Assembly: GCF_013408525.1 (NCBI RefSeq)
Contig: NZ_JACBZM010000001.1
Location: 4,661,001-4,725,000 of the forward strand
Length of the DNA: 64,000 nucleotides
From: Nocardioides aromaticivorans
Lineage (GTDB): Bacteria; Actinomycetota; Actinomycetes; Propionibacteriales; Nocardioidaceae
Direction of reading: 5' to 3'
The first letter of the stretch is position 1; each line of letters opens with the position of its first letter. The translations under genes and the position numbers were made by a program. The notes under the pieces were generated by a model. The model had not been told where the DNA came from, did not search any database, and was given only the letters and a program-made list of their open reading frames with translations. Of this stretch, positions 30,937-37,860 are shown one piece after another.

Positions 30937-31686
30937 GTGGACCCGTACGGCACGACACACCTGGTGCCGCTGGGCCTGTTCGTCGTGGGCCTGGCGGTCG
31001 CGGTCGTGCTGGGCAGGCGACACGCGGAGGCCGACGGGCCGACCCGGTTCAGCCGCGCCTGGGCGCTCCTCGTGCCGGCGGTGACGATCCCGTTCCAGGT
31101 GATCGACCTCGTCGCGAACTTCGACATCGACGTCACGCTGCCGCTGCACCTGTGCGACCTGGCCTGGATCGCCGCGACCTGGGCGCTGTGGACGCACCGT
31201 CCGTTCCCGGTGGCGCTGACCTACTTCTGGGGTCTCACGCTAACGATCCAGGGCGTGCTCACGCCCTCGCTCAACGAGGACCTGCCGCACCCGCGGTACT
31301 TCGCCTTCTGGGCGCTGCACCTGCTGATCGTGTGGGCGGCGGTGTACCTCGTCGTCGGGCTGCGCCGGGCGCCGCGCTGGCAGGACTACCGTGCCGCCGT
31401 CGTCACGACGCTGGCGTGGGCCGTGGCGACGTACACCTTCAACGTGCTGGCCGACACCAACTACGGCTACCTCGTCCGCAAGCCGCGCTCGTCGATCCTC
31501 GACCTGCTCGGCCCGTGGCCGTGGTACGTCGTCGAGGAGATCGCGATCGTGGTCACGGCCTGGGCGCTGCTGACCGTCGCCGCCCAGTGGTGGGCGGCGC
31601 GTGCGGCAGGACCGTCAGGCACCCATGGCGTGGAAGCCGCCGTCGACGTGGACGATCTCGCCGGTGGTGGCCGGGAACAGGTCTGA
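30937..31686 (+). CDS. YwaF/TIGR02206-family integral membrane protein
   Basis: A 249-residue membrane protein with about six helices. LPLHLCDLAWIAATWALWTHRP, YFWGLTLTIQGVLTPSLNEDLPHPRYFAFWALHLLIVWAAVYLV, and TYTFNVLADTNYGYLVRKPRSSILDLLGPWPWYVV are the conserved segments of this family of unknown function. The GTG at 30937 follows CATGCT by 6 nt. Its last 24 codons, after the final helix, run antisense through the 3' end of fabI (72-bp convergent overlap); the tail is polar and probably not conserved. Confidence 0.8.
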   Translation: MDPYGTTHLVPLGLFVVGLAVAVVLGRRHAEADGPTRFSRAWALLVPAVTIPFQVIDLVANFDIDVTLPLHLCDLAWIAATWALWTHRPFPVALTYFWGLTLTIQGVLTPSLNEDLPHPRYFAFWALHLLIVWAAVYLVVGLRRAPRWQDYRAAVVTTLAWAVATYTFNVLADTNYGYLVRKPRSSILDLLGPWPWYVVEEIAIVVTAWALLTVAAQWWAARAAGPSGTHGVEAAVDVDDLAGGGREQV

Positions 31687-32418
31687 CAGCAGGGCGCAGA
31701 CCGCCTTGGCGGTCGGCTCCTGGTCGGTGTTGTCCCAGCCGAGCGGCGACTTCGTGGTCCACATCGACTCGAGGTCCTCGAAGCCGGGGATGGCCTTGGC
31801 GGCCAGCGTGCGCAGCGGGCCGGCGGAGACCAGGTTGACCCGGACACCCTCGGAGCCGAGGTCGCGCGCGAGGTAGCGGTTGGTCGACTCGAGGGCCGCC
31901 TTGGCGACGCCCATCCAGTCGTAGACCGGCCAGGCGACCGACGCGTCGAAGGTGAGGCCGACGATCGAGCTGCCCGGCTGCAGCAGGGGGCGGCAGGCGA
32001 CGGCGAGGGACTTCAGGGAGTACGCCGAGACCTCGACGGCCTGCGCGACGTCCTTCCACGGACCCTCGAGGAACTTGCCGCCGAGCAGCGTCTCCGGGTT
32101 GCCGTAGGCGATCGAGTGGACGACCCCGTGGAGGACCGCGTCCTCGCCGAGCGCCTCGCGCACCGCGCCCGGGAGGGCGGCGAGGTGCTCGGGGTCGGTG
32201 ACGTCGAGCTCGATGACCTCGGGCAGCACCGGGAGGCGCTTCACGATCCGGCGGGTGATCCGCAGGGCCTGGCCGAAGTTCGACACGAGGACGGTCGCGC
32301 CCTGCTCCTGCGCGAACTTCGCGACCGCGAAGCCGATCGAGGTGTCGAGGGTGACGCCCGCGACGAGGACGTTCTTGCCGGCGAGAATGCCGTTGCTGTT
32401 GATGGTGGTCTCCGTCAT
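31615..32418 (-). CDS. fabI: Enoyl-[acyl-carrier-protein] reductase (NADH)
   Basis: A 267-residue FabI/InhA-type SDR performing the last reduction of fatty-acid elongation. The cofactor-binding start GKNVLVAGVTLDTSIGFAVAKFAQEQGA, the VVHSIAYGNPETLLGG loop, and the catalytic YDWMGVAK (Y-x6-K) are all present, followed by RVNLVSAGPLRTLAAKAIPGF. It lies 2 bases after fabG, as mabA-inhA in mycobacteria, so both are cotranscribed. The target class is that of isoniazid-type and triclosan inhibitors. Confidence 0.93.
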   Translation of the reverse strand: MTETTINSNGILAGKNVLVAGVTLDTSIGFAVAKFAQEQGATVLVSNFGQALRITRRIVKRLPVLPEVIELDVTDPEHLAALPGAVREALGEDAVLHGVVHSIAYGNPETLLGGKFLEGPWKDVAQAVEVSAYSLKSLAVACRPLLQPGSSIVGLTFDASVAWPVYDWMGVAKAALESTNRYLARDLGSEGVRVNLVSAGPLRTLAAKAIPGFEDLESMWTTKSPLGWDNTDQEPTAKAVCALLSDLFPATTGEIVHVDGGFHAMGA

Positions 32419-32420
32419 TG

Positions 32421-33131
32421 TCAGTGCCCCATTCCGAGTCCGCCGTCGACAGGGATGACCGCGCCGGTGACGTACGACGCCGACGAGCTCGCCAGCCAGA
32501 GCACGGCTCCGGCGACCTCCGTCGGGTCGGCGTACCGGCCGAGCGGGACCTGGCTCCGGATGCCTTCCTTCTGCTCGTCGGTGAGCACCGCGGTCATGTC
32601 GGTGTCGACGTAACCGGGCGCCACGACGTTCGCGGTGATGGACCGCGGGCCGAGCTCGCGGGCCATCGAGCGGGCCATGCCCACCAGGCCGGCCTTCGAG
32701 GCGGCGTAGTTGACCTGGCCGGGCGAGCCGAGCAGGCCGACGACGCTGGAGATGAAGATGATCCGGCCCTTCTTCTGGCGCAGCATGCCCTTGGCGGCAC
32801 GCTTGGCCAGCCGGAAGGATCCGGTGAGGTTCGTGTCGATCACCGACTGCCAGTCGTCCTCCGACATGCGGAGCAGCAGGGTGTCGGCGGTGATGCCGGC
32901 GTTGGCGACGAGCACCTCGACGGGGCCGTGGGCCTCCTCGGCCGCGGCGAAGGCGGCGTCGACGGCAGCGGCGTCGGTGATGTCGGCCTTGAGCTCGAGC
33001 GCGCCGTCGGGCGCACCGCCGCTCCGGGTGGTGACGGCGACCTTGTCGCCGTTGGCGAGGAACGCTTCGGCGATGGCGCGGCCGATGCCGCGGTTGCCGC
33101 CGGTGACCAGGACGGATCGGGGTTCGTTCAC
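32421..33131 (-). CDS. fabG: 3-oxoacyl-[acyl-carrier-protein] reductase
   Basis: A 236-residue SDR enzyme reducing 3-oxoacyl-ACP with NADPH. Motifs are TGGNRGIG (cofactor), NAG (LVANAGIT), catalytic Ser in FISSVVG, and YAASK. ARELGPRSITANVVAPGYVDTDM and VTGAVIPVDGGLGMGH complete the FabG pattern. It leads the fabG-fabI unit. The GTG start lies 7 nt after TAGCGT, and a perfect 13-bp palindrome sits 62 bases upstream. Confidence 0.9.
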   Translation of the reverse strand: MNEPRSVLVTGGNRGIGRAIAEAFLANGDKVAVTTRSGGAPDGALELKADITDAAAVDAAFAAAEEAHGPVEVLVANAGITADTLLLRMSEDDWQSVIDTNLTGSFRLAKRAAKGMLRQKKGRIIFISSVVGLLGSPGQVNYAASKAGLVGMARSMARELGPRSITANVVAPGYVDTDMTAVLTDEQKEGIRSQVPLGRYADPTEVAGAVLWLASSSASYVTGAVIPVDGGLGMGH

Positions 33132-33138
33132 GCTCCTG

Positions 33139-33144
33139 ACGCTA
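33139..33144 (-). promoter_or_regulatory. -10 box for fabG-fabI
   Basis: TAGCGT lies 7 nt before the GTG at 33131. Confidence 0.5.
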
Positions 33145-33193
33145 CGGGCGTCGGTGCCTGCCGCTCGCCCGCGGCAGGCACCAAGTTCGCCCC

Positions 33194-33222
33194 GCTCCCT
33201 TGTAGGGGTCCTACAAGGGAGC
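33194..33222. terminator. Perfect 13-bp hairpin between dodecin and fabG
   Basis: GCTCCCTTGTAGG and its exact complement surround a 3-nt loop 16 bases after the dodecin stop and 50 bases before the fabG -10 box. It may end dodecin transcription or serve as an operator for fabG. Confidence 0.5.
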
Positions 33223-33237
33223 TCGACAGGCGGTTGC

Positions 33238-33453
33238 CTACTCGTCGTCCTCCAGCCGGAAGCCGATCTTCATCGTGACCTGGAAGTGCTCGACCTGGCC
33301 GTCCTTGACCTGGCCACGGACCTGGGTGACCTCGAACCAGTCGAGGTGGCGCAGGGTCTGGCCGGCGCGGTCGACGCCGTTGCGGATGGCCTGGTCGATG
33401 CCGTCGGGAGAGGTGCCGACGATCTCGCTGATGCGGTAGGTGCGATTGGACAT
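33238..33453 (-). CDS. Dodecin (flavin-storage protein)
   Basis: A 71-residue protein fitting dodecin throughout: TYRISEIVGTSPDGIDQAIRNGVDRAGQTLRHLDWFEVTQVRGQVKDG, with the conserved Trp that stacks on the flavin and the H-F-Q-V-T-M-K-I-G-F-R-L strand. Dodecins form hollow dodecamers binding FMN, riboflavin or CoA. The start lies 7 nt after TAGGCT. It is divergent from the DUF3099 gene. Confidence 0.93.
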   Translation of the reverse strand: MSNRTYRISEIVGTSPDGIDQAIRNGVDRAGQTLRHLDWFEVTQVRGQVKDGQVEHFQVTMKIGFRLEDDE

Positions 33454-33460
33454 GCGGATC

Positions 33461-33466
33461 AGCCTA
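33461..33466 (-). promoter_or_regulatory. -10 box for dodecin
   Basis: TAGGCT lies 7 nt before the ATG at 33453. Confidence 0.5.
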
Positions 33467-33482
33467 GTCCTGCGGCCCGGCG

Positions 33483-33488
33483 TAGGCT
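33483..33488 (+). promoter_or_regulatory. -10 box for DUF3099 gene
   Basis: TAGGCT lies 6 nt before the ATG at 33495. Confidence 0.5.
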
Positions 33489-33494
33489 GGGGGC

Positions 33495-33821
33495 ATGTCC
33501 TCCTCGCGTCACGGCCGCTCGCACGAGCCCGACGCGATCCGGATCACCACGGCGGGCGACAGCCCGGAGGCCGACATCGCCCGGCGGCAGAAGAAGTACG
33601 CCATCGCGATGGGCATCCGCACCCTGTGCTTCATCGGCGCAGCCATCACCGGCGCAGCCGGCCTGCACTGGGTCTGGCCCTTCCTCATCCTCGCCTCGCT
33701 GTTCCTGCCGTACGTCGCCGTCGTGATGGCCAACGCCAACGACAGCCGCTCCACGGAGCTCCCGCTCACCGGTGGCGGCGACGCGCAGCGCCAGCTCGGA
33801 CCGGGCGGCCATGGAGACTGA
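33495..33821 (+). CDS. DUF3099-family membrane protein
   Basis: A 108-residue actinobacterial protein with two membrane helices (YAIAMGIRTLCFIGAAITGAAGLHWVW and PFLILASLFLPYVAVVMANA) flanked by charged ends. RITTAGDSPEADIARRQKKYAIAMGIRTLCF is the recognised start of the DUF3099 family, whose function is unknown. Its last codons overlap the start of the next gene by 11 bases. Confidence 0.8.
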   Translation: MSSSRHGRSHEPDAIRITTAGDSPEADIARRQKKYAIAMGIRTLCFIGAAITGAAGLHWVWPFLILASLFLPYVAVVMANANDSRSTELPLTGGGDAQRQLGPGGHGD

Positions 33822-34005
33822 GCCCGACTTCTGCTCGGCCAAGGGCTGCCGGGCCGACGCCGTGTGGCAGCTGCACTGGAACAACCCCAAGCTGCACACC
33901 CCCGAGCGCCGCAAGATCTGGTTGGCCTGCGACGACCACCGCGAGTCCCTCGAGCACTTCCTCGGCGCCCGCGGCTTCCTCAAGGACACCCTCCCCCACC
34001 CCTGA
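33811..34005 (+). CDS. Small Cys-containing actinobacterial protein
   Basis: A 64-residue protein. FCSAKGCRADAVWQLHWNNPKLHTPERRKIWLACDDHRESLEHFLGARGF places three Cys and several His so that a small zinc site (CxxxxC ... CxxH) is plausible. Similar proteins are found after DUF3099 genes in other actinobacteria and carry uninformative names. The ATG lies inside the preceding gene, suggesting coupling. The first 21-nt repeat unit begins at its stop codon. Confidence 0.65.
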   Translation: METEPDFCSAKGCRADAVWQLHWNNPKLHTPERRKIWLACDDHRESLEHFLGARGFLKDTLPHP

Positions 34006-34108
34006 CTTGCCGCTCTGCCGGGTCGAGTTGCCGGTCCGGCGCGGCGAGTTGCCGATCTGGCGCGTCGAGTTGCCGGTCTGCCCGACCGACTCGCCAATCT
34101 GCTCCGAC
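34004..34108 (+). repeat. Array of five 21-nt tandem repeats (left array)
   Basis: Five contiguous units start at 34004, 34025, 34046, 34067 and 34088, each opening with GA(G/C)T(T/C)GCC followed by a G-rich variable half. The best units begin GAGTTGCCGGTC. A partial sixth unit (GAGTCGGCC) follows. The array starts within the stop codon of the upstream gene. Confidence 0.75.
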
Positions 34109-34233
34109 GAGTCGGCCCCATGAGTCACTCCATCAGCCACCGCCCGCCCACAGGTCGATCCGTCGCAACGACCATCCACAGCCATGAAGGCACCCCCGTC
34201 GCTCACCGACCGGAGTGACGACAGTCGTGCAGC

Positions 34234-35154
34234 ATGGAGATCAACGACTTGCCGGTCGAGCCCTTCCTGATCCGCAATGCAGAAGCGCTCGGGCTCACCC
34301 GGCGGCAGGTTCAACTGGCGACGGAGGACGGTCTGCTGGTCCGGGCCGCCAACGGCGTCTACCGACGCTCAGACATCGCCGACACGATCCAGGCACGTGC
34401 ACTGGTCGTTGCTTGCGCGGTGGCAGCTCACCACGTGGCGGTGGACCGGACCGCAGCTTGGCTCCATGGGGTGGAGATGCTGACCCTCGACGAGCAGGTG
34501 CTGCCGCCGCCGATCGAGAGCTGCGCGCTGCGCGGGCGTCGCCCGTCGCGCCGACCGGAACTGGACGGCCGAACGCGCGATCTCGCCCCGGATGACGTCA
34601 TGGTCGTCGACGGTGTCCGGGTCACCACGCCGCTACGAACCGCTCTTGACCTCGGCTGTCACCTCCGTCAGCGAGAGGCCTTCGCAGCGATGTGTCTTCT
34701 GGCCCGAGGGCACGCCTTCAATTCCCGGGACCTCGTCCACGAGCTCCCGAGATTCCGTGGGCGTCGCGGCGTGATCCAGCTGCGCGCCCTCGCACCACTG
34801 GTGGATCCGCGCGTCGAGTCGCACCGGGAGGCGTGGACCCTGCTGGAGATCGTCGGCTCGGGCTTGCCGGCCCCGCAACCCCAGTGGTGGGTCGAGATCG
34901 ACGGTGTTCCGACCTATCGCCTGGACTTCGCCTATCCCCTCGCCCGGGTATGCGTCGAGTACGACGGCTTCGAGCACCATCTGCGAACGCCGGAGCAACG
35001 CGAGCACGACGAGAGGCGACGCCGCTGGCTGCACGAGGCGGGGTGGACGGTCATCGTGATCCGCCGCGGTGACTTCGCCGACGGCGCCTCGGCGCGCTGG
35101 ACCCGTGAGCTGCGAGAGGCCCTCACGCCGTCGTACACGAACCGGCGCTGGTGA
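34234..35154 (+). CDS. AbiEi-like HTH protein fused to DUF559/Vsr-like nuclease domain
   Basis: A 306-residue two-part protein. Residues 1-150 match the AbiEi antitoxin-like winged-helix domain (LGLTRRQVQLATEDGLLVRAANGVYRRSDI, HHVAVDRTAAWLHGVEML, TTPLRTALDLGCHL). Residues ~190-306 form a restriction-endonuclease-like domain of DUF559/Vsr type with RLDFAYPLARVCVEYDGFEHH and RRRRWLHEAGWTVIVIRRGDF, placing Asp and Glu as in PD-(D/E)xK nucleases. Orphan genes like this are widespread in actinobacteria without an AbiEii toxin; none is adjacent here. It is bracketed by 21-nt repeats in opposite orientation and appears less GC-biased at third positions than its neighbours. Confidence 0.8.
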   Translation: MEINDLPVEPFLIRNAEALGLTRRQVQLATEDGLLVRAANGVYRRSDIADTIQARALVVACAVAAHHVAVDRTAAWLHGVEMLTLDEQVLPPPIESCALRGRRPSRRPELDGRTRDLAPDDVMVVDGVRVTTPLRTALDLGCHLRQREAFAAMCLLARGHAFNSRDLVHELPRFRGRRGVIQLRALAPLVDPRVESHREAWTLLEIVGSGLPAPQPQWWVEIDGVPTYRLDFAYPLARVCVEYDGFEHHLRTPEQREHDERRRRWLHEAGWTVIVIRRGDFADGASARWTRELREALTPSYTNRRW

Positions 35155-35210
35155 CAGCTCGCACCGCGGAACCGGCAACTCGCGCCGCCAAAGTGGCAAC
35201 TCGGCGGAGG
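35152..35210 (-). repeat. Right array of the 21-nt repeat, inverted
   Basis: GGCAACTC recurs ending at 35181 and 35202, and GACAGCTC ends at 35160, an exact 21-base period. On the minus strand these read GAGTTGCC, the opening of the left-array units. The outermost unit overlaps the stop codon of the AbiEi-like gene. Confidence 0.65.
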
Positions 35211-35220
35211 AGGGGGAGCG

Positions 35221-36213
35221 TCAGCCGCCGATGGCGGACATGGGGCGGTCGGGCTGGAGGAAGGTGGGGTCGTCGATGCCGTGACCCGGGAGCTTGCCCC
35301 ACATGGCAGTGCGCCAGCGCTCGGCGAGCTCGGCGTCGGTGGCACCGGCGCGCAGGGCGAGGCGGAGGTCGGACTCGGAGCGGGCGAAGAGGCAATTGCG
35401 GACCTGGCCGTCGGCGGTGAGCCGGACCCGGTCGCAGTCGCCGCAGAACGGGCGGGTCACCGAGGCGATCACGCCGACCGTGGCCGGGCCGCCGTCGACG
35501 GTGAACAGCTCGGCGGGAGCGCTCCCCCGCGGCTCGGAGGCGGTCGACAGCGTGAAGGCGGCCGACAGCGAGGCCAGGATCTCGTCGGCGGTGACCATCT
35601 CGGCGCGGCTCCACCCGTGCTGGGCGTCGAGCGGCATCTGCTCGATGAAGCGGAGCTGGTAGCCGCGCTCGATGCACCACGCGAGCAGCTCGGGCGCCTG
35701 GTCGTCGTTGACGCCACGCAGGAGCACGGCGTTGACCTTGACCGGGCCGAGCCCGGCGGCCTCCGCGGCGGCCAGCCCGGCCACCACGTCGTCGAGGCGA
35801 TCGCGTCGGGTGATCTCGTGGAAGGAGTCGCGGCGCACCGTGTCGAGGCTGACGTTGACCCGGTTGAGCCCCGCGTCGGCGAGGGCGCCGGCCGTGCGGG
35901 CGAGGCCGAGCGCGTTGGTGGTGATCGACATCTCGACGTCGGCGTCGCGCTCGCGCACGCGGCGGACGATGTCGACGAGCCCGCGGCGCACGAGCGGCTC
36001 GCCGCCGGTGAACCGGATCTCCTCGACGCCGAGCTCGCCCACGGCGATCCCGATCAGCCGGACGACCTCGTCATCGGTGAGCTGGTCGTCGGTGGGCAGC
36101 CAGTCGAGGCCCTCGGCCGGCATGCAGTAGGTGCAGCGCAGGTTGCAACGATCGGTCAGCGAGACCCTCAGGTCCGTCGCCACCCGTCCGTACTGGTCGA
36201 TCAAGGGCTGCAC
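35221..36213 (-). CDS. moaA: GTP 3',8-cyclase (molybdenum cofactor biosynthesis)
   Basis: A 330-residue radical-SAM enzyme that converts GTP to 3',8-cyclo-dihydro-GTP, the first step of molybdopterin synthesis. The N-terminal cluster motif is CNLRCTYC within DLRVSLTDRCNLRCTYCMPAEGLDWLP. The SAM-binding EIRFTGGEPLVRRGL and the C-terminal cluster PFCGDCDRVRLTADGQVRNCLF are present, and the protein ends with the conserved GG needed for activity. No other moa genes are adjacent. GTG 36213 follows a TAGGAT box by 6 nt. Confidence 0.95.
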   Translation of the reverse strand: MQPLIDQYGRVATDLRVSLTDRCNLRCTYCMPAEGLDWLPTDDQLTDDEVVRLIGIAVGELGVEEIRFTGGEPLVRRGLVDIVRRVRERDADVEMSITTNALGLARTAGALADAGLNRVNVSLDTVRRDSFHEITRRDRLDDVVAGLAAAEAAGLGPVKVNAVLLRGVNDDQAPELLAWCIERGYQLRFIEQMPLDAQHGWSRAEMVTADEILASLSAAFTLSTASEPRGSAPAELFTVDGGPATVGVIASVTRPFCGDCDRVRLTADGQVRNCLFARSESDLRLALRAGATDAELAERWRTAMWGKLPGHGIDDPTFLQPDRPMSAIGG

Positions 36214-36219
36214 CCCACC

Positions 36220-36225
36220 ATCCTA
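36220..36225 (-). promoter_or_regulatory. -10 box for moaA
   Basis: TAGGAT lies 6 nt before the GTG at 36213. Confidence 0.55.
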
Positions 36226-36256
36226 GGCCGCCTACTGGTTGGAACCAGGCTGGTCC

Positions 36257-36262
36257 TACCTT
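36257..36262 (+). promoter_or_regulatory. -10 box for SURF1 gene
   Basis: TACCTT lies 6 nt before the GTG at 36269 and excludes the upstream in-frame ATG. Confidence 0.5.
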
Positions 36263-36268
36263 TGTCGG

Positions 36269-37204
36269 GTGCGATCGTGGCTGGCCTCCTGGCGATTCCT
36301 GCTCAGCAGGCGCTGGGTGCTCTTCTTCCTCGCCATCATCGTGGTCGGCTACGGCACGTGGTGGCTCGGCGAGTGGCAGTTCGGCCGGCTCGAGGACCGC
36401 AAGGAGCGCAACGCCTATGTCGTCGCCAACGAGAGCCGCGAGCCGATCCCGGTGACCGACGTCCTCGCCCCCGGCAAGGACGTCGCCGAGAGCGACGAGT
36501 GGCGGCTGGTCACCGCCACCGGCGTGTACGACGCCGAGGAGACCATCGTCGTGCGCTACCGCACCCGCAAGGGCGCCCCCGGCGTCGAGGTCGTCGTCCC
36601 GCTCGTGACCGCCGACGGCACCGCCGTCGTGGTCGACCGGGGCTGGTTCGCCACCGACGACCCCGAGATCGGCGCCGACGAGCTGCCCGCCCCTCCGGAG
36701 GGCGAGGTCACCGTCACCGGCTGGGTCCGCGCCGACGGCGAGGGCGACAGCACGGAGATCGTGGGTCACTCGACCCGGGCGATCTCCAGCGAGAGGATCG
36801 GCGACGCGATCGACACCCCGGTCCTCACCGGCTTCGTGGCGCTCAAGGCCGAGGACCCGGCCCCGGACGAGGCGCTCGCACCGGTCGAGCTCCCCGAGCT
36901 CGGCGAGGGCCCGCACTTCTTCTACGGCCTCCAGTGGTGGTTCTTCGGGGTGCTCGGCGTCGGCGGCTTCGCCTATCTCGCCTGGGACGAGCGCAAGAAC
37001 GGTCGCCGCGGCGACCGGCGCCCGCAGCGGAAGGCCCGCGGACCGTTCTCCCGGCGCACCGACGACGAGGACGAGGACCGACGCGCGGCTCAGAGCCCGC
37101 GCGACATCCCGCCGTCGACCGGCACCATCACCCCGGACAGGAACGACGCGACGGGCGAGAGCAGGAACGCCGCCACCCGGCCGAACTCCTCCGGCCGGCC
37201 GTAG
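36269..37204 (+). CDS. SURF1-family cytochrome oxidase biogenesis protein
   Basis: A 311-residue membrane protein with the SURF1 plan: an N-terminal helix (RRWVLFFLAIIVVGYGTWWLGEWQFGRLEDR), a large extracytoplasmic domain (VTATGVYDAEETIVVRYRTRKGAPGVEVVVPLVTADGTAVVVDRGW), and a C-terminal helix (GPHFFYGLQWWFFGVLGVGGFAYLAW). SURF1 assists heme a insertion into subunit I of aa3 oxidase. After the last helix a ~80-residue charged tail follows; its final 38 codons run antisense through the next gene's 3' end (115-bp overlap). Confidence 0.85.
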   Translation: MRSWLASWRFLLSRRWVLFFLAIIVVGYGTWWLGEWQFGRLEDRKERNAYVVANESREPIPVTDVLAPGKDVAESDEWRLVTATGVYDAEETIVVRYRTRKGAPGVEVVVPLVTADGTAVVVDRGWFATDDPEIGADELPAPPEGEVTVTGWVRADGEGDSTEIVGHSTRAISSERIGDAIDTPVLTGFVALKAEDPAPDEALAPVELPELGEGPHFFYGLQWWFFGVLGVGGFAYLAWDERKNGRRGDRRPQRKARGPFSRRTDDEDEDRRAAQSPRDIPPSTGTITPDRNDATGESRNAATRPNSSGRP

Positions 37205-37860
37205 CGCCCGAGCGGGATCTGCGCGACGGCGGCTGCCTTCGAGGCCTCCGCGTCGCCGGTCGAGGCGTCCAGCTCGGCCACCCGCTCCGTCGCGATCCGC
37301 CCCGGGAGGAGCCCGTTGACGCGGATCCCCCGCGGGCCGAGCTCGTCGGCGAGGTTCTTCGCCACCATCGCCAGCCCGGGCCGGAGGCCGTTCGAGATGG
37401 CGAGACCGGCGATCGGCTGGCGCACGCTGGTGGACAGCACGAACGCGATCGAGCCGCCCTCGCCGAGCGCGGCGGCCGTCGTACGGGCCAGCCGGACGGC
37501 GCCGAGGAAGACCGAGTCGAAGGCGGCGAGCCACTGCTCGTCGGTCATGTCGGTGACCTTGCCGCCCGGCGGGCCGCCGACGCTGACGAGGACGCCGTCG
37601 AGCCGGCCCCAGGCGTCCTTCGCCGCCGCGACGAGCCGGTCGGCGGAGTCCGGCGCCGCGTTGTCGGCGACCACGCCGACGGCGCACCCGGCCCCACCGA
37701 CGGCTTCCAGCGCGGCGACGGCCGCGTCGACCGACTCCTGTCGTCGCCCGGAGACGACCACTCGCGCGCCGTCGGCGACCAGCGCCTCGGCGGTGGCGTG
37801 CCCGAGCCCGCGGGTGGCGCCGGTGAGCAGGTAGACGTGGTCGCGAACCCCGAGGTCCAT
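37090..37860 (-). CDS. SDR-family protein with substituted catalytic residues
   Basis: A 256-residue short-chain dehydrogenase fold with TGATRGLG (cofactor site), VVVSGRR, LVSVGGPPGG (in place of NNAG) and VPVDGGMSRGL at the end. The Ser of the triad is present (FVLSTSVRQ), but the YxxxK position reads SNGLR by alignment with FabG, so Tyr is replaced by Ser and Lys by Arg. Oxidoreductase activity by the usual mechanism is doubtful. Its ATG overlaps the glpD stop as TGATG, making it the last gene of the glpK-glpD unit. Confidence 0.8.
   Translation of the reverse strand: MDLGVRDHVYLLTGATRGLGHATAEALVADGARVVVSGRRQESVDAAVAALEAVGGAGCAVGVVADNAAPDSADRLVAAAKDAWGRLDGVLVSVGGPPGGKVTDMTDEQWLAAFDSVFLGAVRLARTTAAALGEGGSIAFVLSTSVRQPIAGLAISNGLRPGLAMVAKNLADELGPRGIRVNGLLPGRIATERVAELDASTGDAEASKAAAVAQIPLGRYGRPEEFGRVAAFLLSPVASFLSGVMVPVDGGMSRGL

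Noticed and set aside
34004..35210. CRISPR array or known insertion sequence around the AbiEi-like gene
   Set aside because: The 21-base units are contiguous without spacers, and no transposase or target-site duplication could be identified.
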